A stretch of 64,000 nt of DNA from Drosophila persimilis (Eukaryota > Arthropoda > Insecta > Diptera > Drosophilidae): the NCBI RefSeq assembly GCF_003286085.1, contig NW_020825329.1, positions 1,880,626 to 1,944,625 of the forward strand, in the 5' to 3' direction. The position numbers and the translations under genes are program-made. This document shows positions 31,922 through 38,449 of this stretch, one piece after another (the first letter of the stretch is position 1; each line of letters starts with the position of its first letter). The notes under the pieces were generated by a model. It was given only the letters and a program-made list of their open reading frames with translations. It did not search any database and was not told the origin of the DNA.

Positions 31922-34900
31922 TTAGCCAGGCGGCTGTATGATGCCTTCTTCTTCGTCCCCTTTATGGTCTGGCACAATGATCCTCTGGATTCCCAATGGT
32001 TGACCCCTTATTCTGTCCAGAATTACTTCTCTAGTGTATTTCCCTTGCGCGTACATTTTTCTGTAAACGTTGATCTGTAGCTCGCAGAATCTGTCCGGGG
32101 GTTTGTATGGTATTTTTTTGCGTTCAGCCTCTCTCTTGTCCATTTTATCCTTTTCTATTCTTTCCTGTTCCTCGTTTTCTAGCCTCAACAGAGTAGGAAG
32201 TCCTTTCCTCAGGATGGGTACATACTTCTCTACTATTACTTTACGCTCAGCTTCGGAATAGTATCGAGTCGGATCCAGATCTGGATTTGGTTGTTCCTGA
32301 GGTTGTCCGTTACTACGCGGGAGGATGAACTTCCGGAGTTGATTGTCGTATCTATGGCGGCTAGGTTTCAGTCTATCAGGAATATAGGGGTTTATCAACA
32401 ATCTGGCCACTTCTGAGTTGGGATGATCTTTGAGTGAGTCGGCGAAACGGCCACTAGCCTTTACATACACCTCTTCGATCGTTTTGACATTATATATGCT
32501 TCTAATATTGTCATTTCTTGTGTATCTTGTGGCCCTAACTGACCTTCTCACTAATTTGTTTTGGAGTGTTTGAATCTTTTTTATTAGTGAGTCAGAAGCT
32601 AGAGCCCCCCAGACTGGAATAGCATAGTACCAAATTGGCATAATTAACTGTTTAAGAATGGTCACTTTGCAGTCCCTAGCAAGATGGCTTTTGTTTCCAA
32701 TAATCCAGTCGAGTTTTATTGACGTAGATATTGTCTTGTTTATGATGGTTTTGACATGAGGGCTAAGGCTTAGTTTCCGATCAAGGACAACCCCCAGATA
32801 CGTTTGTTTAAATTTGTTAGGAATTCTTTGACCATTTATTCTAGGCGTGCTTTCCTGCTGTGTTCTACTGAGACTATTTAATGTGAAAAATACGTGGGCT
32901 GTTTTCTTTTCATTGATGCCCATTTCCCATTTTTTTGCCCAAACACTGAACTTATTTAGGTATTGTTCGTTCATTTTCGCCGCAACCGAGGGGAAGTCCG
33001 CTATGCTCATAATAATTGTGTCATCTGCATACGTAGCCAACATTCTGTTTTTTTCTCTCAGCACCGGTATCTCAGTGGGGTGATAGCTTCTCATGCAGTT
33101 TGGGAGAGGAATATCCGATGAGTATATGCTGTATAAAAGAGGACCCAAATTGCTGCCCTGAGGAACTCCGGCTCTTATTTTTCCAGTTCTCGATGTTGTG
33201 CCATTGTTGGTAATCACTTCGAAAGTCCTATCATTTAAGTAGCTTTCCAGCAGCTTGAAGGCCTGTAGGGACACCAGTTTTGACAGCTTGTATAACAGTC
33301 CCGTATGCCATACTCTGTCGAACGCTTCTGATATGTCTATAAATACAGCTGAACAGTATTTCTTTTCTTCGTAGGCCCCCATAATGAACTGTGTAACTCT
33401 TGCTAACTGCTGTTCAGTGGCATGTTCTTTTCGAAACCCGAATTGGTGTGTGGGAAGGGCTCTAGAGAAGTCATCAAAATCGAAAAGTCGTTTGATGAAG
33501 AGTTTTTCGAAGGTTTTAGCCAGACCCGATAGGAGGCTTATTGGCCGATAGGATGCTACTGACTGAGCAGGCTTGTTTGGTTTAAGAATCAGAGCAATTG
33601 TGGCATGTTTCCAAGCTTGCGGGAAATGTCCTAGTCTCATAATTGAGTTAAAGATTAAAAGGATGTATAATAATGCTTTCTTTGGAAGTGCCTTAATTAA
33701 CGCATTGTCAATTCTATCCTTACCCGGGGCTTTGTTCAATATTAGGTTTTTAATTTCGATTGTCAGTTCTGGGAGTGTAAATGGTCTGAGAGGACGTGTT
33801 TGTGCTGTGTTTGTTGCTGCATCCGTCAGCTTCTGTTTTTCCAAGTCTAGGTCATTTTGTGTCGATTCACGTTCTTTTTCTGAGCTTGTATGTCTGGGTT
33901 TGAAACGTTCTTCTAAGTGTGAGACAAAGACCTCGGCTTTTTCTTCATTGCTTTTAGTCCATACAGGTCGCTGACTAGCATTTCCCGTTTGGGTGCAAAT
34001 GGGCCAGTTTGGTTGTGGTTGTCTCTTTATTGTATTGGTTATTCTCCAAAGTTTCTTCATTTTGTATCTGTCTTGTGTGTTTATTCCTTCGAATTGTTTA
34101 TTAATGTTGTTTGTTTTTAATCTTTTTAGTTTTTTTTGAAGGCTATTCTGAGCGGCTTTATACAAAGTTTTGGCCTCTTCCGTGCGGAATAACTTGAGTC
34201 TAAGATTTAATTGATTTTTCAGTTGGAGAAGATCTCTAGTTTCTTCGTCTAGTTTGTAGCGTGCTTTGTCTGTCCTCCGTTGACTGTTCAAGCTCCCAGG
34301 TCTTTGTCCTTGATTAGAGTTTTGATTTTTAGTAGCTAGTTTTACGGCGTCTTGTATGTTCCTCATCAGTATATTAACTGCATCTTCAATATCCAGGCCC
34401 GAGTGAATTTCCGTGTTTAAGTTAATGGTCCGTTCCAGGTGTTCCTTTAGTATATTGATGTTTGTCCTTTTTGTAATTAGCCGTCTGCTTATGGTGCTTT
34501 GGGTGAACATATCTGCCCTATTTTTTTCCATTTCGATGGTTATTGGCAGGTGATCTGAGCATAGACTAGTACAGGATTGGATTTTCAGCCTATGTCTTGT
34601 CAAGCCACCACAGACTGCAAAGTCAATGGCCGAGGGTCTTTTTCTGCTGTCGTATGGGTAGTGAGTGGCACCTCCTGTGGCCAAGATATTGTATCTGGCT
34701 CCAATGTTGACGGCTTCCATTAGGGCACGGCCCCTTTTGCAGGATCTGGCGTTCCCCCACCATGGGTGCTTTGCGTTCCAGTCCCCGCAGCAAAGGAAGC
34801 CAGAGGTACCCCCTATTATGTTGTCGAAATGCTGTAGTAGCGATCTAAAATTACTTTTTGACCAATTGAAGCTGGGTGGACAATATGTTGATGCAACTAC

Positions 34901-35311
34901 AGTCATGTCTTTTCTATTGTTTGTGTTGGGGATAATTACTATTGGTGCACTTTGAAGAAATTCGGTCTGTATTGGCTCAAGCGCGGCATGTCTAATGTTG
35001 TCTTTTACATAAGTGACGACTCCTCCTTTTTTATGATTATTTGGATTGGCAGCGTGATATGTCAGGTAGTTCGGTATTTGTAATAAAGTTGCATCCTGTT
35101 TGACCCTTGTTTCGATGACCATCATTATATGTATGTTCGAATTTGTCATATGGGTTTCTAATTCAATCATTTTATTTTTTATTCCACAGGCATTCCAAAA
35201 GGCTACCCTTAATGTATTGGAATTGTTGTTGTTGCTGCTGTTGTTTGTGTGCATGAATAAAATTTGTATTGGCTGGATGTCAATGTTGTCTGTGATATTA
35301 ACATGAGTCAT
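31922..35311 (-). CDS. pol: Pol: AP endonuclease and reverse transcriptase (1129 aa), B1
   Basis: ORF2 protein of a TART-like element. It nicks or uses the chromosome end and copies element RNA onto it by target-primed reverse transcription. An AP-endonuclease-like domain is at about residues 35-255, with WNACGIKNK, GDWNAKHPWWG (about 174) and SDHLPITIE (about 250). The reverse transcriptase runs from about 525 to 800: NKAPGKDRID, HQFGFRKEHAT (about 622), FIDISEAFDRVWH (about 655), GVPQGSNLGPLLYS (about 713) and ATYADDT (about 759). A C-terminal region of about 330 residues follows and no RNase H was seen. All key motifs are intact. The gag stop and this ATG are separated by one base (TAAAATG), which suggests coupled reinitiation. 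It is the only unbroken pol in the window. Confidence 0.95.
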   Translation of the reverse strand: MTHVNITDNIDIQPIQILFMHTNNSSNNNNSNTLRVAFWNACGIKNKMIELETHMTNSNIHIMMVIETRVKQDATLLQIPNYLTYHAANPNNHKKGGVVTYVKDNIRHAALEPIQTEFLQSAPIVIIPNTNNRKDMTVVASTYCPPSFNWSKSNFRSLLQHFDNIIGGTSGFLCCGDWNAKHPWWGNARSCKRGRALMEAVNIGARYNILATGGATHYPYDSRKRPSAIDFAVCGGLTRHRLKIQSCTSLCSDHLPITIEMEKNRADMFTQSTISRRLITKRTNINILKEHLERTINLNTEIHSGLDIEDAVNILMRNIQDAVKLATKNQNSNQGQRPGSLNSQRRTDKARYKLDEETRDLLQLKNQLNLRLKLFRTEEAKTLYKAAQNSLQKKLKRLKTNNINKQFEGINTQDRYKMKKLWRITNTIKRQPQPNWPICTQTGNASQRPVWTKSNEEKAEVFVSHLEERFKPRHTSSEKERESTQNDLDLEKQKLTDAATNTAQTRPLRPFTLPELTIEIKNLILNKAPGKDRIDNALIKALPKKALLYILLIFNSIMRLGHFPQAWKHATIALILKPNKPAQSVASYRPISLLSGLAKTFEKLFIKRLFDFDDFSRALPTHQFGFRKEHATEQQLARVTQFIMGAYEEKKYCSAVFIDISEAFDRVWHTGLLYKLSKLVSLQAFKLLESYLNDRTFEVITNNGTTSRTGKIRAGVPQGSNLGPLLYSIYSSDIPLPNCMRSYHPTEIPVLREKNRMLATYADDTIIMSIADFPSVAAKMNEQYLNKFSVWAKKWEMGINEKKTAHVFFTLNSLSRTQQESTPRINGQRIPNKFKQTYLGVVLDRKLSLSPHVKTIINKTISTSIKLDWIIGNKSHLARDCKVTILKQLIMPIWYYAIPVWGALASDSLIKKIQTLQNKLVRRSVRATRYTRNDNIRSIYNVKTIEEVYVKASGRFADSLKDHPNSEVARLLINPYIPDRLKPSRHRYDNQLRKFILPRSNGQPQEQPNPDLDPTRYYSEAERKVIVEKYVPILRKGLPTLLRLENEEQERIEKDKMDKREAERKKIPYKPPDRFCELQINVYRKMYAQGKYTREVILDRIRGQPLGIQRIIVPDHKGDEEEGIIQPPG

Positions 35312-35312
35312 T

Positions 35313-35494
35313 TTAGTTGTCTTCTTCCATTTGGCTGCTGTTATCTCTGTCTGCCCTGAGAGGCACGGACTTGCCGTTGGAGGGAAGGCTCTGCACTAGA
35401 CTGCCTAGTTGACTGATGGCAGCCAGGATGTCACTTATGCTGGCTTCGATCTTGTTCAGCCTTTCTTCAAATCGCTTGCTTTCAGGTTCAGCCG
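35313..35494 (-). CDS. gag: C-terminal fragment of family B Gag (5'-truncated)
   Basis: An open frame of about 60 codons ends at TAA (35313-35315), one base before the pol ATG. It includes ESKRFEERLNKIEASISDI, a heptad-like helix closely similar to the Gag C-terminus of family D (ENKRFEDRLNVIELSIKDI). The rest of gag, including the zinc knuckles, is lost at the junction with C1, so the fragment has no start codon or promoter of its own. Confidence 0.85.
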
Positions 35495-35540
35495 TTTTTT
35501 ATTTTGTCGTATGCACGGCGGCAATACGCAATTAACATAA

Positions 35541-35606
35541 CGCAACGTAACCCAGCTCACGCCTTGGCCTGATCCAGCAGGTTAGGGGAGCCAGAGTTAC
35601 GTTGCG
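35541..35606 (-). other. 11-bp terminal stem in C1 3' UTR
   Basis: CGCAACGTAAC (35541-35551) pairs perfectly with GTTACGTTGCG (35596-35606) around a 44-nt loop, close to the 3' end. It is present in all five C copies (38504-38569, 41462-41527, 44420-44485, 47381-47446). In C3 one base differs (GTTACGCTGCG). That change gives a G-U wobble in sense RNA but an A-C mismatch in antisense RNA. Confidence 0.6.
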
Positions 35607-35616
35607 CTATGGGGAC

Positions 35617-35622
35617 TTTATT
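35617..35622 (-). promoter_or_regulatory. Candidate polyadenylation signal AATAAA, C1
   Basis: AATAAA on the minus strand in GGTACAATAAAGTCCCC, about 112 nt from the tail. If the 11-bp stem folds, it would bring the signal closer to the cleavage site. Conserved in the other C copies. Confidence 0.4.
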
Positions 35623-35689
35623 GTACCTATACTATGGAGCATTTTTAGTACAATTTGTTGGGGCTGTAGCTTAAAAATATATGTAAATA

Positions 35690-35725
35690 GCTGTCTACGA
35701 ACTGCTGAGAGCAGTCGTAGGCAGC
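35690..35725 (-). other. Second hairpin in C1 3' UTR with compensatory change
   Basis: CTACGA(A)CTGCT pairs with AGCAGTCGTAG over 11 bp with one bulged A and a 3-nt loop. In C3 (41615-41650) and C5 (47534-47569) an A-T pair becomes G-C (CTACG(A)GCTGCT with AGCAGCCGTAG) and the loop changes from GAG to GTT. Confidence 0.6.
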
Positions 35726-35760
35726 AAATACTATGCTTTGAACAGCACGAAATCTCTTCT

Positions 35761-35778
35761 GCCGGCAGTGCTGCCGGC
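35761..35778 (-). other. Third hairpin in C1 3' UTR
   Basis: GCCGGCA-GTGC-TGCCGGC, a 7-bp stem with a 4-nt loop. In C3 (41686-41703) the left arm is GCCAGCA, which still pairs by G-U wobble in sense RNA only. Confidence 0.55.
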
Positions 35779-36020
35779 GCAATCATCTTGTGTGAATATC
35801 TCTCCGCCTTGGTAAACAGTCCGTTTGCCAGAGGGGGGGAGGGGGAGTGGGTAGAGCTAAAGCATAATACTCTAGACTTAGTTTAGATTTAAATTTAGAC
35901 TATAATTAAGGGGAACATATTGGTTGCCTTACGTTGGCGGGAAGGGCGATTATATATATATGTTATTTATTCTAATTATTGTCTTCTTGTTCCTTTCATT
36001 TGTCTTGTTTTGTTTCTCCT

Positions 36021-36041
36021 CTGCCCACTGGTCCGGGGCAG
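36021..36041 (-). other. Hairpin presenting ACTGGTCCG in C1 3' UTR
   Basis: CTGCCC-ACTGGTCCG-GGGCAG: a 6-bp stem with a 9-nt loop that holds the motif shared with families A and B. It is identical in all five C copies. Confidence 0.45.
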
Positions 36042-36103
36042 CCAGAGCTTTTGCTTGTTTGCTTCCTTTTGTGTGCGCTTTCGTTGGCTTGGCTGTACCA
36101 GCA

Positions 36104-38164
36104 CTACGCATTCCCGGCATGGGAACTCGCCTGTATGCCAGCGTACAGACAATCTGTCAACCTGGTCATTTGGGCAATTAGAACATCAACTTTCTCTTCC
36201 AGTTTCTGGGTGGCTTCAGCAGCGGCGGCCGCATGCTGGATCCGCTCCTGAGTCAGCAGGGTGATGAGATAGTCCAGTTTCTGGCTGAGCTCATCGCTAG
36301 GACGGTCGTTCTGGTTGCTCACCGTGGGCTGGAGTCCAGCTGCGGTCGCTGTGGTTGGAGTAGTCTGCCATACTTGCCTCCCTGAAAGGGGCTGGGGATG
36401 ACTCGCTGGCTGCCTTGTGCGGAGTGCATCGGCATAGGTGCTCGTCTGAGCTGGAGGAGCAGGAGCTCTTGCGCCTGAGCGCGATCGCCGGCGGCGCGGC
36501 TGCTGCAGTGCTGGAAAGCCCTGCTGGTTGGTGACGGGTGGCTGGCGGGGACGACGCAAACCCTGAGTGGCGGGTAAGGTAGGCATTGATAGTTTGCTCA
36601 ACATCCTGTTGGTCTGTTCTAACCCATTTCTCCTTCTGTTGCAGTACTCCTTGTACTTGATGCATCCACGGTAGCTGGCAACATGGGGACCGTTGCAGTT
36701 TGCACACTTCGGCACGTCCTCCCGCTTCTTGGGGCAGTCCTTGGGGTCATGCTTCTCCCCACACTTCAAACACACAACTGCACGGCTGCAGTAGTTCTTC
36801 GAGTGCCCAAACATTTGGCACTTGTGGCACTGGGGAACGCCTGGCGCGCGTATGGGCTTTTCAACCTTGATACGTTGGCTGCAAATTGCCGTTAGCTCAT
36901 ATATGCGATTGTTTGTCTCATGAGGCTCAAGCTCGACTTCGAACAGGTCCAATGGCTCCTTCGTGAATCGCTTCGGTATATTGGCAATATGCCTCACCTT
37001 GTAGCCAAGTTTGTCGAGCTGTTCGCGCACCCAGTCTGTGGGTGTGGAGCGATGCAGGTGACGTATGACGACACGCATACCCCTCTCGCTTCGCAGTCGA
37101 TATGTGTGGTACTCCACACCTTCACCCTCAGATAGGAGCCGTATTAGGGTCCTATAGCCATCTATTGTGTGGCACATGACTTTGAGTGATCCGTTGTTGG
37201 CAGTCTTAGTGTCGTATGTGCCTGCGCCAATGGCATTGTCAATGCATTGGAGCAGGGGAACGATCTCTGGGACGTTGGGGATGAATATGGGGGCTGGCCG
37301 CACAGTTCTGGCGTCAGCAGTAGCAGCAGCATCGGGTGCGTGTGCAGTGGTAGGGGCAGGCGGGGGGGTGGAGTGAGGAGTGGAGGGCCTGCTTGTGGGA
37401 ACAGGTTCCTCGGCTACCGTCTCTCCCTCGCTGCAGTCAGCGTCCACATCCATGTCATCGTTGGCTACATCGTCAGCATCCGAGAGTATTTCGAAATAGT
37501 TCGTTATACTCCTCTGGCTTGAGACGGGCTTCTCCTTGGGGATTGCTGTCCGCTTGCTCTTCTTGGCCGTCGCCTTTATGATCGACGAGCCCAAGGTGGT
37601 CGTCCGCTTTTTATGCCGGGCCTCAAACTCTGCCATCAGCTTGGCAGTAGCTTTCCTCTCCATTTCCAGTTTCTTCCGCTGCTCCTTGAGGATCTCGTGC
37701 AGGGTCGGCTGGCTCTGCACAGGTGCTGCAAGGGCACCAGCAGAAACTGGGGGTCGTTGAGCGGCGTGGGCGGCTACACGAGCAGCGCTATCGGTAGTGG
37801 GAGCTGTTGCAGCTGGAGGGCGATTGGCTGCGGCGGCAGCTACGCGAGTAGGGGCGGTGGCTTTGGCAGCAGCAGGAATAGCAGCACGGGCAGCTGCAGC
37901 AGAGGCTCTGGTTACCATGGTAGCGAGGGGGGATAGCGATGGCTTGGTTGACAGTGCAGAGGACGGGGCCTGCATCATCTTGGCTGCAGCGGCAGCTGAA
38001 GTTGATGGCATGTCGCTTGTCAGGTCCGCCAATGAGGTCGAACGACAGGAGAGGGGGCGCAATAGTTGCGGGGAGGGATGGAGGTCATCTTCGCTGTCCG
38101 AAAAGGGAGCACATGAGGCCGAATTGGTCTTCTTTTTCGACTTGGGACACGGCTTACGCACCAT
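36104..38164 (-). CDS. gag: Gag-like protein of family C (686 aa), copy C1
   Basis: RNA-binding Gag of a compact telomeric element. A basic start (MVRKPCPKSKKK), possibly a nuclear signal, is followed by a long Ala-rich region (about 55-150). A charged helix with KEQRKKLEMERKATAKLM lies near 155-180. A PRE_C2HC-like region (about 318-445) has the shared ERGMRVVIRHLHRSTP motif. Three zinc knuckles follow at about 446-498: CHKCQMFGHSKNYC, CLKCGEKHDPKDC and CANC...H...GC. After a Pro/Gln/Arg-rich linker, a predicted coiled coil (about 615-670, with QKLEEKVDVLIAQMTRL) closes the protein. The core matches families A and D in order but only moderately in sequence. Confidence 0.92.
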   Translation of the reverse strand: MVRKPCPKSKKKTNSASCAPFSDSEDDLHPSPQLLRPLSCRSTSLADLTSDMPSTSAAAAAKMMQAPSSALSTKPSLSPLATMVTRASAAAARAAIPAAAKATAPTRVAAAAANRPPAATAPTTDSAARVAAHAAQRPPVSAGALAAPVQSQPTLHEILKEQRKKLEMERKATAKLMAEFEARHKKRTTTLGSSIIKATAKKSKRTAIPKEKPVSSQRSITNYFEILSDADDVANDDMDVDADCSEGETVAEEPVPTSRPSTPHSTPPPAPTTAHAPDAAATADARTVRPAPIFIPNVPEIVPLLQCIDNAIGAGTYDTKTANNGSLKVMCHTIDGYRTLIRLLSEGEGVEYHTYRLRSERGMRVVIRHLHRSTPTDWVREQLDKLGYKVRHIANIPKRFTKEPLDLFEVELEPHETNNRIYELTAICSQRIKVEKPIRAPGVPQCHKCQMFGHSKNYCSRAVVCLKCGEKHDPKDCPKKREDVPKCANCNGPHVASYRGCIKYKEYCNRRRNGLEQTNRMLSKLSMPTLPATQGLRRPRQPPVTNQQGFPALQQPRRRRSRSGARAPAPPAQTSTYADALRTRQPASHPQPLSGRQVWQTTPTTATAAGLQPTVSNQNDRPSDELSQKLDYLITLLTQERIQHAAAAAEATQKLEEKVDVLIAQMTRLTDCLYAGIQASSHAGNA

Positions 38165-38220
38165 TGTTTATACTTTGTGGCTTTATTAGCACAAATTTAT
38201 ACACGTGTGAAAACGTTGGA

Positions 38221-38241
38221 GGGGGGGGGGGGGGGGGGGGG
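38221..38241 (+). repeat. Poly(G) tract in family C 5' UTR
   Basis: 21 consecutive G on the plus strand (poly-C in the element RNA), about 57 nt upstream of the gag ATG. The length is variable: 24 in C2 (41184-41207), 11 in C3 (44144-44154) and 22 in C4 (47101-47122). The strand carrying G runs 5' to 3' toward the presumed chromosome end. Confidence 0.85.
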
Positions 38242-38449
38242 ACAGCAGCGGCTGCAGCCTACCCCACGTTTTTTCACTATCGGCACTTGGGTTATGTTCG
38301 GTATTGAACAATTTCTACACGGCACAACACTTCGCGTTGCCCGGAATGTATTTGCAGAATATTGCACAATGTATATTTATACATGTGCAATAAATTCTGG
38401 GGATTTTTTGGCGATTTTTGATATTTTAATTATTAATTTTAGCGGAACG

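Larger units (their letters stand above)
28421..35494 (-). mobile_element. Family B copy B1 (TART-like, 5'-truncated)
   Basis: TART-like element of 7.07 kb. The poly(A) tail is the T run 28421-28431. The 3' UTR is very long (28432-31921, 3.5 kb), followed upstream by pol (31922-35311) and the last ~60 codons of gag. It stops abruptly at 35494, where the 3' end of C1 begins. The terminal ~90 bp resemble family D, so B and D are sister lineages. The long repeat-rich 3' UTR recalls TART. Confidence 0.9.
35495..38449 (-). mobile_element. Family C copy C1 (compact Gag-only element)
   Basis: About 2955 bp and complete: an A-rich tail (T-rich 35495-35505), a 3' UTR of about 600 nt, gag (36104-38164), and a 5' UTR of about 285 nt that includes a run of 21 G on the plus strand (38221-38241). 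The 3' terminal sequence in sense is ATTGCCGCCGTGCATACGAC. No pol. This is about half the size of HeT-A and has its own Gag, so it looks like a separate non-autonomous telomeric family. Its 3' UTR has strong hairpins and no splice-like array. Confidence 0.85.

Noticed and set aside
35950..35960. TATATATATA in the family C 3' UTR as a TATA box
   Set aside because: Its distance to the next element's 5' end is several hundred bases and no initiator is evident; C3 and C5 have a shorter, altered version.
37797..38307. Plus-strand Ala- and Gly-rich ORFs opposite family C gag
   Set aside because: Shadow of the Ala-rich gag N-terminus and the poly(G) tract; no start context or conservation beyond that imposed by gag.
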